A stretch of 64,000 nt of DNA, from contig JBBPFI010000008.1 in the NCBI GenBank assembly GCA_037974965.1, positions 1,364,001-1,428,000 of the forward strand, given 5' to 3'. The notes under the pieces were generated by a model. That model did not search any database, was not told the origin of the DNA, and worked only from the letters and a program-made list of their open reading frames with translations. This document shows, piece after piece, positions 43,782-55,700 of this stretch. Within the stretch, counting starts at the first letter, position 1. Every line of letters starts with the position of its first letter. The stretch comes from Dacryopinax spathularia (taxonomy: Eukaryota; Basidiomycota; Dacrymycetes; Dacrymycetales; Dacrymycetaceae). Both the position numbers and the translations under genes were made by a program.

Positions 43782-45524
43782 CTACACAATGACATACTCG
43801 TCCGTAATGAGCACGACATCCTGGGAGAACGTGACGTTCTCCCCGCTGCCCACAGTGACCACATCCCCCACCATGACGCCCGCCATGCTGTTATTGCTCG
43901 CGAAGCTCACGTGGACCGGGAAGAAACTCTCGATGTCCGTTCCGTCGACCGTGAACTCGAGCGAGCCGGACTTGTTCTCCTCAGGGTCGACGACTTCGGA
44001 TGTCCAGTCGAGCGCGTGTCCGTTCGGGCTGAGCGACCACTGGCCGGTATAGCCGTCTGTGATGGTCGGGTAGGCGCCGTCGGGGAGGGGGATTGTGACG
44101 CGCAGATTGCGCAGTGTGAGATCAGGCCGCTCGAGCTCGTACTCCAAGTTCATCTGCAACGAAGTCGACGACAACTGGGACGGCCAGCAGTTCACCGTAA
44201 GCGGCAAGAGGCTCTCGTCGTCCTTGCTCGCCAGCCGCCACTTCAGCACACCGAGCGGTTTTTGCCCGATGGGCCAATCCCGATTCTGGTCTTTGAGCGC
44301 AACGACCTTCTCCCCCCCAGGGCCGAACTTGGCCACGTTCGGGTGTTGCTTGAATTGCACGTCCCTGGGTGCGTGCGGCGAGGGAGCTAGGTTGAGTCGG
44401 ACTTTGCCGTAGGCTGGGTCGGAGATGGACAGGTTGAGGTCGCCCGTCAGTTCGAGATTCCGGACGCCCCCGTCTCGGAGTAAGGAGGCCTTCAGGTGCT
44501 CGCGGATCGAAACGTGAACACTTTCTTGAGGGACACTGGGTAGGCCCGCGAGCTCGTCTCTTTGCGCAACAGGTTCCACCGCTGCTGGCTGCGGTGATGC
44601 CGGGATCAACGGTGCCTCTTCGGGGACGAGCTCGCCGCCCATCACATCCACCAGCTCGGCAGTCCGACCTTTCTTGCCAAGCTTCATACCGCTGCCCTTG
44701 AACGCAGGTGCTTTTGCCGGTGCGGGCGAAACGGTGCGAGGCGGTGTAGGCGCCTCGAAGCGTGGAACCGAGGTGTAGGAGGGTGTCGAATATCCACCTC
44801 CTGCGCCCAGATAGCCGCCGGGGCCACCGCCGAGCCCGGAGTTGGCCCGCTTTTGCATTTCCCGACGCTGCATGTCCAGCTGCTTCGCGCGTCGTTTAAG
44901 CTCTTCCTTCGCTTCGGCTTCTTTATTCTATCGCATCCTGTCAGCCATGCTTAATGGAAGGAAGGGAGGACACTCACCCGGGAGATGATCTCCTGGATCT
45001 TCTCCTCATGACTCTCCATCTCGATCACATTCCTGATCTGCGCCAGGTTGACCTGCTCCCTAAAGCCCAGACTGATGACCTCGTCAAACGCGCCCAGCAG
45101 CTCAAACGCGTTCCTCGCAATCTCCCTCTCGTCTGCGCTCCTGCACAAGTCGCTCACAACGCGCGCAAACAGGTGCAGGGTGTCGATGTCCTGCAGGATG
45201 TTGGACGCCTTGTTGGTGATGAGGAGGATGTAGAGTTCCTCGAGCGGCTGGTAGACGTAGCGGACTTCGGACGTCTCGATGGTCGTGTGCTGCGAGTTGG
45301 CGGGGATGAGCTTGGGAAAAGAGGTGAGCAGACCGTCGATGCGCGAGCGGGGCATCTCCCGGAACTGGCGCGAGATGACGGCTGAGAGGACAATGAGCAT
45401 GCATACCTCAACCGTTTGGGTGGTAAGGACTTACGTTTCCCCGATTTTGTGCATATTGAGGCAGCGAGAACAACCTGCTCTCCGTCAGAATGGATATAGC
45501 TACAATGAATTGCAAACTCACCAT
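43782..45524 (-). CDS. RET2: Coatomer subunit delta
   Basis: The delta-COP subunit of the COPI coat, which works in Golgi-to-ER retrograde transport. The mature N-terminus reads MVVLAASICTKSGKPVISRQFREM once two introns are removed; the first coding exon appears to hold only the ATG (45522-45524). The longin-like part follows: RSRIDGLLTSFPKLI, VRYVYQPLEELYILLITNKASNILQD, then FELLGAFDEVISLGFREQVNLAQ and MESHEEKIQEIISR. A helical linker (KEELKRRAKQLDMQRREMQ) leads to a Pro/Gly-rich region. The C-terminal mu-homology domain runs LELTGDLNLSISDPAYGKV, KWRLASKDDESLLPLTVNCWP and ISFFPV-like ESFFPVHVSF to ITDEYVIV. Length is about 540 residues, as expected. It shares a divergent promoter with the ubiquitin-L40 gene. 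Confidence 0.93.
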
Positions 45525-46429
<905 letters not shown>

Positions 46430-46616
46430 TGGTTGGGCGCTCGCTGCTGTGGAGAGGGAGATGTACGAGACCGCGTCTTGTGTTGCTACATGCTGCATAT
46501 GCAATATGAGATATGACTTGCACTTTGCCGCTGCTCCTGCTCCTGCTCCTGCCCCCTTTTACCCTCACCCTCACCCCTCTCGTGCTCCTGCCCTGCCCTG
46601 CTCAACCCCGCTGCAT

Positions 46617-46920
46617 TCAATCGCGGTACGACCACTGCCGCGGCGGCCCCTCAGGCCTAAAGAACCTCCTCAACTGCTCCTCCTGCGCTTGTTGGATAAC
46701 TGCCAGGTAGTCGACCGCCATCTCCTTCGCCGTGCGCATCGGCGCGCCCTGAGCGATGCGCTCGATGATCTGGCCGCGGAAGGCGTTTCCATTTCGCTCG
46801 ATGGCGATTGATATGTCTAGCAGCGCTAGCGCCTCATCAGCTAAAGTCGGTGACAGTGAGAGTGCAAGTAGTACTTGTCCGCGGCGTCTGTTGGCCCGCA
46901 GCTGCGGCGTTGCTCTCCAT
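46617..46920 (-). CDS. Small hypothetical protein
   Basis: I do not recognise this gene. A model from the ATG at 46918-46920 (MESNAAAAGQQTPRT) needs a 34-nt intron to join DEALALLDISIAIERNGNAF. The rest, RGQIIERIAQGAPMRTAKEMAVDYLAVIQQAQEEQL and RRFFRPEGPPRQWSYRD, looks like a helical protein of about 90 residues. The longer open frame without that intron has no ATG. It converges on the ubiquitin-L40 gene about 190 bp away. Evidence is limited to frame and composition. Confidence 0.4.
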
Positions 46921-47440
46921 CTCTTGCCCACAGCTCCGGCCGACGTCAACGTATTATTTTCTGGAGTGAGTGAGGATACTGCAAGCCTCAAGCGCGGTCA
47001 ACAGAATTATGCAGCGACGTCTACCTCATGTCGTATGCTCATATATACATATCCTCGGATACACTGGGGTGCCAGCAAGCCGAGTGCTCTGAACAACGTG
47101 TTTGTCGCCCCATTCTTTCCTTTGCCCATACCTGCAAAGGTCAATGATTATCACCAGACAATTCCAGTCCAGCGAAGAGCGCAGCGTCTATCTTCATTGA
47201 GTTGTATGCTCATGTATGGTATGGCTGTTTCTTTGACGTGCCAGCTGATGCGCAAAGAAGTCAACGGCTTTGTTGCCACATTCTTTGCATTGTCCAAACT
47301 TGCGAAGATCAATGATTATCACAATGATAATCACAATCCATACCCGTGCAATTCCGTTCAACCCATACATCTAATCCGGTCATTACATTAGTTAACTTGG
47401 TCTAATTTGCGGAATCCCATCAACCCATTGCGCCCAATGT
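46921..47440. other. Intergenic containing a tandem duplication
   Basis: This region includes the two diverged copies at 47011-47154 and 47181-47322. No gene was seen. Confidence 0.55.
47011..47322. repeat. Two diverged tandem copies, period about 170 bp
   Basis: Copy 1 is 47011-47154 and copy 2 is 47181-47322. Shared words in the same order are GCAGCG, GTATGCTCAT, GTGCCAGC, TTTGT.GCC, CATTCTTT, and AATGATTATCAC at the end. Divergence is large, so the duplication is old. Confidence 0.65.
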
Positions 47441-48714
47441 CTAGAGGCTGGACTTCCCCGCCAGCGGCTTATCCTTTATATCCTGCTCCAGGATGATCCT
47501 GTACCTCGCCTTGCCCGCCTTCATCAGCTCGACCGCTTCGCCCGCTTTGCTCATCGGCATCTTCTGGATCCACGGCTTGATATTATGCTTCACCGCGAGG
47601 TCGAGCATCTCAAGCGCTTCAGCCTTGCTCCCTACCGAGCTGCCCGCCAGCTTCAGCCCTGGAGCCGTGAGGCTGTAGGCGCGCAAAGCGGGCATAGGCT
47701 CGTCCGGCAGGCCAACCATCACGAATGTGCCCAAGGGGTACAGGGTGGTCATATACTGCGCCAGGGGGAAATTGGACGTCACGTCGATAGTGCAGATGAT
47801 AAGGTCGAAGTACCGCCTCCAGTTCTTCTCGAACCCTTCGTCCGTAACCACAAAATGGTCCGCGCCCATCTTCTTAATGTCCGCTTCCTTGTTCGGCGAA
47901 TGCGAGAAGGCGGTCACCTCGGCACCGAGGGCCTTGCCGAGCAGGACGGCGTAGTGTCCCAGCCCGCCGATCCCGATCACACCGACTTTCTTGCCGGGGC
48001 CGGCGCCGTACCGCTTTAGAGGCTGGAAGACGGTCAGGCCCGCGCAGAGCATGCTCGCTACTTCGGCAGAGTCGAGCTCCTTAGGGATGGGGAACACGAA
48101 CTGCTGGTTGGCGCGGATGGCGGTCGAGTACCCGCCCATGGTCTTCACGCCATCGGGGTAGTAGCTGTTCTACACCAACAAAGTCAGCATCCAGCTCCAC
48201 CAACACAAAATAGCACCGAGGACGTACGTAGGTCCACTTCATATCAGCGCAATACTGCTCCTCCCCCCGTTTACACAGGTCACAAGTATGGCAGCTCTGG
48301 ATCGCCGCTCCCACACCGACCCGATCGCCAACCTTGATCCCCTTGACGTTCTTCCCGACCTTCGTAGCATACCCCACGATCTCGTGCCCGACGATCAAGG
48401 GTGGCTTTACGGGTCCCCAGCCGCCGGTGAGTGCTGAGCAAAGCATGTCAGCATCGTGCACACGTGCTCACGGGGAAGGGGAAGGGGACATACTGTGGAT
48501 ATCGGACCCGCAGATCCCACAGTGGGTAATGGCGATCTCGACATCGTCTTCCTCCCACGTCTTGGGTTGGAAGGGGATTAGTTGGAGGTCGTTCTACCCT
48601 CTACCGTCAGCAATCTGCTACACGACGGCGAAAAGGGAGGAGGGGACATACCCAAACTTTGGACTCCTCGCTCACGCCCACGCCCTTGAACTCGACATTG
48701 CTGGAGCTGCTCAT
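47441..48714 (-). CDS. Zinc alcohol dehydrogenase, cinnamyl-ADH/ADH6 type (copy 3)
   Basis: A full-length medium-chain, probably NADP(H)-dependent alcohol dehydrogenase. It starts MSSSSNVEFKGVGVSEES at 48714. Key parts are THCGICGSDIHT (catalytic Cys), IVGHEIVGYATKVG, the structural zinc site SCHTCDLCKRGEEQYC, YYPDGVKTMGGYSTAIRAN, GVIGIGGLGHYAVLLG (nucleotide loop) and TAFSHSPNKEADIKKMGADHFVV. It closes KARYRIILEQDIKDKPLAGKSSL. Three introns fall at KVW/NDL, IHT/ALTGG and WTY/NSYY, the first two also present in copy 2. Copy 1 lacks these two, so copies 2 and 3 are closer relatives. The substrate is not known; aldehyde reduction is usual for the group. Confidence 0.9.
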
Positions 48715-49566
48715 TTTTCTTGCTTGCTTGGATTGGTTGGGTGGATTAGGAAGTAGACTGGGTGAAATTACGATGGTCCAAGAAGATCCGTTCGCTCGTG
48801 CTGCTTAAGTACGCCTCGCAAGCCTCCCGATGAAGCGTATCAACCGGTCTGTCAAGATCGGGACCAGTAAGGAAAGTGTGATTGGTGATGACGGCGATGA
48901 CGGAGCACCAGGTACGACAGGTACGACAGACACGATCCGGTTGCAGGTCCACAACGTTCTCGAACCCCAAGCTCGTGTGCAGTGTGCATGCAAACTTTTT
49001 CTCGTCGGTCGGAGCGCCCATCGGGCCGGGTGTAGGATTCAGGCGAGGACGGAGATACGCTGCGCGACTATGGAAATGAAGAGTGGACAGCTCATATTTC
49101 GCGCGTTTCAGGGCCCTAGACCCAGAGGACCCCTGTGAGACCCATTTTGCGAGCCTTGAGCGGGGTCAGCTATTAGGTAAGCGCGTTTCGATCTCAGACT
49201 AGGGTCCTGCCGCTGACCGGCTATATGCGATAGGTGGAGGGCTCGATTCGGGGTCATGGGCAGGAGGGGGCGGGGCAGGGGAAGTGAATAAATTATTTAG
49301 ATAAATAATGAAATTTATGAAGTTAAAGATCAACTTTTGTAAGAAAAGAGGCGCAACTTGCCTTGAGGAATAGGTGCGGGAGACAGGTGAGACTCTCCTT
49401 GAAGCGCACCGAGTCTGGTGTGTTGAAATCGTACTGCCCGCCGAAGCAGGCAGTACATCTTATTATCATGTCTAGGAGGGTAACGCTTGCGAGGGGGATA
49501 CATTTTTGTGGTTTTAGCGAGAGAGTTCACGATGAAAAAGAGGTAAAAAAAAACCTTCTGCTCCTC
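48715..49566. other. Intergenic with copy 1 of the 25-bp motif
   Basis: The promoter region of alcohol dehydrogenase copy 3 and 3' flank of the membrane protein gene. It holds the 25-bp motif at 49416-49440, followed by a small inverted repeat (GTACTGCC ... GGCAGTAC, 49430-49455). An A/T-rich patch lies near 49285-49320. No gene was seen. Confidence 0.55.
49416..49440 (+). repeat. 25-bp motif, copy 1
   Basis: Core GTGTTGAAATCGTACTGCC. It is identical to copies 2 and 4 over all 25 positions, and sits next to an 8-bp inverted repeat that reuses its right half. Confidence 0.8.
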
Positions 49567-50584
49567 CTAATCACCCAGCTTCGACTTTATCCACCCAGGG
49601 AACGCCTTGAAAAACGCAACGAGAAGCAGAACGATGTTGACGCGGAGGACAAGGCAGAGGACGAGGAGAAGAGCTAAAAGGTTTGTCAGTTTCGTTTACA
49701 AATGATGAGTAGAAAAACTTACCCAACGCCAGCGCGATGAGACGTCTGTACGGCCAGACGTGCACCTTCGCCCAGCGCCCCGCCGCATACACGAGAATGA
49801 AGGGTAGGGCAAGGAGGAAGGTGATGACTCCGCCCAGGTTCTTCAACCAGGCGAGCCAGTCCCACCCCTGCTCCCACATCTCCGTCAAGACGTGGACGAT
49901 GGCAGGCAGAATACGCTCCGCCCACATCCTCGCCTTAAGGGAGATGTCCCATCCCTCCTTCGCCACGGCCGCCCAAGCAGCGTACGTCCAGCGGACGGCG
50001 TTCCTCCCTCCCTCCGCTCCAATTCTGCGTTGGGCTTGAAGGGCATCGTGGTACTCGATGGCCCCCATCTCCCAGGGCGAACGGTCCTAGAAATAAATGA
50101 GCGCTGGCTTCGACGACGAGGAAGAAGCGGGCAGTACGATTGGTGTGTTGAAATCGTACTGCCCGTTGGCGAGACGCACCTTGATACCCGCCTCGAGCTC
50201 ACGGGGTGTGCAGCTGCCCTCCCCCTGCTGCACACCCCTATCCTCTCCCTCTCCCTCCTTACTCCGAACCTCTACTCCCTCTCTCTTCTCCACCCGCTCA
50301 TCCGCTCCATCCCCCCCGCCTTCCGCCTTGATCATAGGGCCAGAGCCCATTGCCGTCAGGTCGTTCGCGACCAGCGTGCTCATCGGGATCGAGTCACTCG
50401 CGCATGCGTTGAACTGTCGCTCGACCCAGTCGACAGTGGAAAAGGAGAGGTCCGGAAGGGGGCGACGAGCTGCATGCTTGCCCTTGCCGCTCGTCGACGT
50501 TGTCGCAGCTGCTGTAGTCGTCGCCAGGGGGGTCTTCTTCTTGGATACAGGAATTTTGTCGATTATAGAGCGTATATGCTCCAT
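49567..50584 (-). CDS. Hypothetical membrane protein with two C-terminal hydrophobic segments
   Basis: I do not recognise this protein of about 265 residues. It starts at 50584 (MEHIRSIIDKIPVSKKKTP). The N-terminal half is Ala/Thr- and charge-rich. After PRELEAGIK a 93-nt intron (50087-50179) leads to DRSPWEMGAIEYHDALQAQ. A Trp-rich helical stretch (WEQGWDWLAWLKNLGG) precedes the hydrophobic VITFLLALPFILVYAAG. A second intron leads to LALLLVLCLVLRVNIVLLLVAFF and the end FPGWIKSKLGD (stop 49567-49569). Two membrane spans near the C-terminus are likely. The first intron is about twice the usual size here and contains a 38-nt perfect hairpin made from the 25-bp motif. Confidence 0.6.
50128..50165. 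repeat. 14-bp perfect inverted repeat inside an intron (25-bp motif, copy 2)
   Basis: CGGGCAGTACGATT (50128-50141) pairs exactly with 50152-50165 around GGTGTGTTGA. The right side (50141-50165) is the 25-bp motif. Confidence 0.85.
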
Positions 50585-51112
50585 GGTGGTGGTTGATGAT
50601 ATGAGAGAGGAAAGGCGATGAGCTCGCGCGTTCGAATAGGGGTGCAGCGCTTCTTCGGAAGTGCGAAGCATACGGCCCCTATTCAACCCACGCGGCCGCC
50701 TCGCGTGCCAGCTGTAACGCTACTTAGAGTTAGAAACGTTCGGTCATCGTGTAAGCATTACTCGCCTTTCAGATAATAGGCTATGCGGAAAGAGACCATT
50801 TCTTGCCGTAGGGAGATAGGGAGGCACACCATTTGGTGTGTTGAAATCGTGCTGTCGGTCGAAGGAGACAGCGTTGCTCATTGGCGAGTGAGGTTGAGTC
50901 AGTTAAAGTCGAATCAGCTGGTGATTGGTACCGTTCGAGACGGTGAGGTCAAAGCGTTCATTCAGTTAATCTTAGAGCTTAGAGCGGATTTGACGCACTT
51001 CACAAGTGGATACCTCTGTCGAACCAAAGTGCAGACGATGACAGCCGGCTACGCGCATATAAGCGCCGTTGGTCACGTGAGTGAGGGTCTGACTTATGCC
51101 ACCTCATCCACC
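50585..51112. other. Divergent intergenic region with copy 3 of the motif
   Basis: This lies between the membrane protein (minus) and the hypothetical gene (plus). It holds a slightly changed copy of the 25-bp motif at 50834-50858, again followed by a small inverted repeat (GCTGTC ... GACAGC). A plus-strand open frame from 50783 runs through it but is not supported as coding. Confidence 0.5.
50834..50858 (+). repeat. 25-bp motif, copy 3 (diverged)
   Basis: This differs from the other copies only in its last third (GTGCTGTCGG instead of GTACTGCCCG). Confidence 0.7.
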
Positions 51113-52239
51113 ATGCGTGGCGCGGAAACTCCTATCTTTCTCATCTCTAAACGATACAACCACCTACGCCAAACGAATCTCTCACAATTGCTCAAGCTGT
51201 CTGAAGAAGAAACCATATCAAAGTCCAAGTGAGTAACTGTGTCTTGATAAGACTGATGATGTATTGAATATGGCTTCAGATTGTCCTTCGCCGCCCTCTT
51301 GCTCGAGACGATGGAGGTTCCGAAGACAGGAGTGGGGGGCGTGGGGGAAGATGGAGGAGATTCCTCGCACGAAGAGATACGGAATGAGCATTGGGATGCA
51401 TCTGAGGGTGAGGCGCAGAACTGGTTGTGGTTCACCAGGTTACTGATCTCTTCGCAGGAAATTTGCGCTCCGCAGAGTCGATCACTCTTTCAGAGGGCCC
51501 CGAGGGAGAACGCCATGGGATCTCACGGGGCCAGAACCAATGCCATGAGGAGGGGAGCGGGCAGTACGATTTCAACACACCAACAATCGCCGATCGCCTC
51601 TGGATCGGCCCGGACACCGTCACTGTGTCCAACTCCGTCGACCGTCCTCGGGTTGACAAGGGCGCCACTATGGAGCCCCCTCCTGTCTACTCTTACAAAG
51701 AGCCAGACGGGGACCAAGATACCAATGATTCCAGAAGTACGATGGTGAAGACGCATCCTACCGATCTTCGAATTGTCGAACTACAGCAGAAGATGGACCA
51801 GTACGCCGCCACCCTGCGTGCCGTAGTCCCATCCTCGCTCGCAGAGGCCGTTGCCCTTGCCGGCCGTCTTGCTGAGGTGGAGGCTCTCCGCCGTATTATC
51901 GACTCGCATGACGAGAACGCGCCGGCAGACAACATCCCGCCTTCTTACCAGCCGGCTTGGGAGCATGCTCTTTTCAAGAACTCACAGGGCTGCGTCACCC
52001 TCGATACCGTCATCCACCTCCCCAGATCCGCCCCGATCCGTCCGCCATCCACCTGCACGCAGTCTGATGTCAATCCCAGCAAGATTCCCTATGACATTCG
52101 CGTGTATACAGATCCCGCAATTGGGCGAGCCTTTTCCGAGCAGCGAAAGGAGGATTTCAAACGCTACCGCGAACAGCGGGGGCTCACGACCTACACCAGC
52201 AGGTTCCTCAGCTGGTGCAGGTCCATCATTGATGCTTAG
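51113..52239 (+). CDS. Hypothetical protein, three exons
   Basis: I do not recognise this gene. The ATG at 51113 gives MRGAETPIFLISKRYNHLRQ. Introns of 51 nt (51229-51279) and 50 nt (51408-51457) join KSKLSFAALLLETMEVPKTG and then EGNLRSAESITLSEGPEGE. The third exon carries the 25-bp motif, read as GSGQYDFNTPT, followed by IADRLWIGPDTVTVSNS. Later parts include EPPPVYSYKEPDG, a helical segment (LRIVELQQKMDQYAATLRAVV, ALAGRLAEVEALRRIIDSH), IPPSYQPAWEHALF and FKRYREQRGLTTYTSRFLSWC. If the upstream exons are wrong, translation could start at 51670 (MEPPPVYSYK). Both introns have the usual size, which supports the longer model. Confidence 0.5.
51558..51582 (-). repeat. 25-bp motif, copy 4
   Basis: The exact reverse complement of copy 1, here inside a predicted exon and read as GQYDFNTP. 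Confidence 0.8.
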
Positions 52240-52764
52240 CCCAGAGTCACCTCCCACATGCATCGTCGCTCGTGTGCTTTGATTACACCCGTTACTGTTT
52301 ACCACGTCCTCCGCTGCCTCTTAGGTAGTTCCATGTATATGGGCCATGACCATTGGCTTGAGAGGCCATCCATTCCTTAATGACACTCGTTGAAGTGAGG
52401 TACTACATTCGTGTGACTGCCTTCGTAACACGCCTGGCGCTCGATTCGAGGTTGCGAAGTCAGCCCCCCAACTTCTGCAGGCCGGTAGTATGATATATTC
52501 TTGTGACTGAAGCCTACATGCCCATGCCTTTGATCCTCTCCTTCCATACAGACTCAGACCAAAGCTACGCGCAGCAGGCTATTATTGAGCCAAAAAACGA
52601 GCTGTATGCCATATACTGGCCGAGACCTTGGCCGCCATGGACAACTGCCATGTCAGGGACCGGCGCCTAAGTCGGTCAGATTGCCTATCCTTGTTGTCAC
52701 ACCACCATACCGCTACTAGACTCATACCAGCCAATTTATCCATACCAACCCAGTTTTAACCGCA
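52240..52764. other. Intergenic spacer
   Basis: The 3' flank of the hypothetical gene and promoter of the next plus-strand gene. No feature was seen. Confidence 0.6.
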
Positions 52765-55700
52765 ATGACGAATCGCTCCACAACCAAACCTCAGAAGAAA
52801 CCACTAAGAACGTACGGGAAGTCCATCAAGCAGAGGCTTCTCGCGCCAAACCTCGAACCGCCCATACCCAAGCAACCAAGTACAATCCCTTCCTCCCACA
52901 CAGCGCATACATCTGGTTCTTCCCGTCCTACTTCGTCCGTTTCTCTTCCCACTGTTTCCCAGCTCGGCCCTGCACGTTTCCCTTCTCACGAACAGATCAT
53001 GTACGACCCAAAACCTCGCCGTTGCCCTCCAACTCCGCCCTCCCCCGCCGGCTCTGGCTCGACGCTCACGTCAACCGACTACTCTCACTTGGACGTATTG
53101 CCCCCTCGCCGCAAATATGTGCGCCTGTCCGAACGGGAGCGTTTGGCGGCTTATGCGGCCAAGATAAAGGAGGAGAAACGGGCGCAGGCGCATGCTAAAG
53201 GTCCTAAAGGAGGTGCCGTGGCTGGTCAGGAGGATGGAGGGGACGCCGCTGTGGGAGAAGGAGAGCGCATACATGCTACTCTGGACACCTTCTATGTGGC
53301 AGATGAGCACTCCGTTGCCGATCATACCATGCTCGACCTACCAACGATCGACTACCTACCGTCCAGTCAGGACGGCACTGCTCTGGGAGACGACGAAGAG
53401 GGCGACGACGACGACGACGACGAGGAGGAGGAGGAGGAGGATGAACTTGCTAACGACGACACGAGCTTCAAGCTGTCGACTCAAGATACTGACGATGAGC
53501 GTCAGTCCCAAGACCAATACGGTAGCTCTCAGTTTGAGCCGTCGAGTCAGGAAAGCGGCTCGCTGTGGAAGCCCTCAACCGAGGAGGAAGGCGAGGCGAT
53601 ATCCTCTTCCTCCGACCACGACTCTGAATCGGATGAGCTTGATGATGAGCTGATGGAGCTGGCAGGTTTCGCCAGTTCCGACTCAGAGAGCTCCGATCAT
53701 GGGCAAGATAGGGATTGGTCGGAGGAGGGTGAGGAGGAGGACGGTTTGCTAGAAGTGGCCGAAGGGGAGGACGAAATGAAGGTCGGACGCCGCACTTCTC
53801 AGGAGAGTGGATCAGATCAGGATATTGATGCAGGGGAAGGAGAGCAGCAGGGCGTGCGTTTTATCCATCTTCGTCTCGTGCGATACTCATTACTTTTCTT
53901 AGAGCCCCTGCGAACCGCGTACTCATCCTACCGAGCTCGACAAGGACCTCGCTGAGTGGAACGAAGACTTGGAACCTGTTCTCCTTCGATATGACCGCGC
54001 TCAAGACGCCCTTCTCGATCTTGCCAAAAATGTCCCCGACCCCGCTAGTCGAGACGAGTGGCCTGAATGGGAGAAAAAGCTCATGCGTCTGCATGTGAGT
54101 GTGCTCGTGTTGAATTCCCTACTTCAGCTGACTCTATTTAATAGTCGTACTTCAACCACTGGTACCAGGACGACTTCAGCAGAGAGACTCAACGCATGAG
54201 TCTTGTATGCTCGTCACTTATCAAGCATCTTAAGGAACATGGGAAGGGGAAAGGGAAACGAGGGGAAGGTGCAGGCAATGACGGCGAATTCTGGGGAAAC
54301 AGGCTGCGAGAAGAAGATCATCTGATTGAGTACCAAGAGCTGGTCCAGACGGCTCATATGACCCTGCAGCAACGGATCCTACGATGCAACAGCGCCCAAG
54401 AGCTGATAGACGACGGGGAACGAGAACCCCAAATTCCAGTGCTGGACGACGCAAACCTGCAAGAAGCAGAGGTGGCCTGCGAGAGACGACGGCGTTGGTT
54501 GGTACGGTTAGCTCTGTTTTGCAACTATTGACCGAGCACTAACTCTTTTCCAGGGTTGCTACTTTAGCCTTTTGGTCGAAGGCAAAGCGCAGGCGTGGCT
54601 GCAAATGAGAGGCCCGCTTGCCATCAGCCTCATGAACATCTGGGCTTGGCACCTCGATTACGGCTTACCAGGGGACATCCCCTTCTTGTCTCAAGTCGAT
54701 GACGCTTTCGGTGACGACTGGCTCTTTTCGGATCTCTATAAGCAGTGTCAAGCAGTGAAGGACGGCGAGCGGGGTACCCTCTGGTACACCGACCTCTACT
54801 CCACTCTGTATTTGGCCGGACTTGATGGGATCACTCGTCCTCGCCCTCTTTTCCCTACTTCTGCAGTAACCAGGGTTTCAACGTGGATGACTGATGCCCG
54901 GGGGCACATTGTGAGCTTCTTGTTTTATCGTCTTATTATGTCACAGCTAAACCTCAGAATAGAAAGACACTATGGATCATCGGGCCCTGTTCAGAAGCCC
55001 ACCCACCTTCAAATTCGCGTACCTTACATTCGATATCATGCGATACGCGACCAGATGGTCACAAGTACACGAGGGGCTCGACGACTGGCCAATTCTACAG
55101 GGGATACCCTTGGCCGTCAAGAACCTCGTTATCCTTGATATGAATAACTACGCGATCTCGGCTCAACCTTTCACAGATGCCCAGCTAGCCGATCTGGATG
55201 GAGATGGACGGCCCGTCACGGCTGAAGAGGTCTACAACGACATCATCAAGCATACGAGACATGCACTCACTCGTCAAGAAAAGGAGCTTGAGATGGTTAA
55301 CGCATATCATCGAGATCGACCGACACGGCGCATACATTTTGGGGTGCTGCCCGACAAGCTGCGTGCACCACCGGCTAATCTCGAAACTGTCTCGCTTCCT
55401 TCTCTCGCCGATGCTAGAGAAGCTCAGACAGTGCGAGTTCTACCCGGTCCCCTTCCCTGGGCTGTTCGTGTAAGCCTATCCTTACTGTAGCCTGCAAGCA
55501 GCTGATCTCGGACTTCTCAACAGTTGGCATTTGGCCCGCACGCTTGCCAGGGCTGTCGCAGACATACAAAGGTGCCTCGTCAAGGCATATACAGGGTGTG
55601 TCATCGATTCGAGGGCGTCGCTTGTGGGGAGTGCAAGGAGTCTGGCATTTCGTGTCTTTTTAGGAAACAAGCCGATGAGGGCGATGACGTTCCGGGGTAC

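Noticed and set aside
43668-44390. Plus-strand open frame of 240 codons inside the coatomer gene
   Set aside because: The opposite strand encodes a clear mu-homology domain; the antisense frame has no motifs.
49160-49260. Possible tRNA around GGCTCGATTC at about 49238
   Set aside because: No matching acceptor stem or anticodon arm could be drawn.
50783-51232. Continuous plus-strand frame of 149 codons
   Set aside because: Its first part crosses the 25-bp motif and a spacer. Only the end from 51113 fits a spliced gene model.
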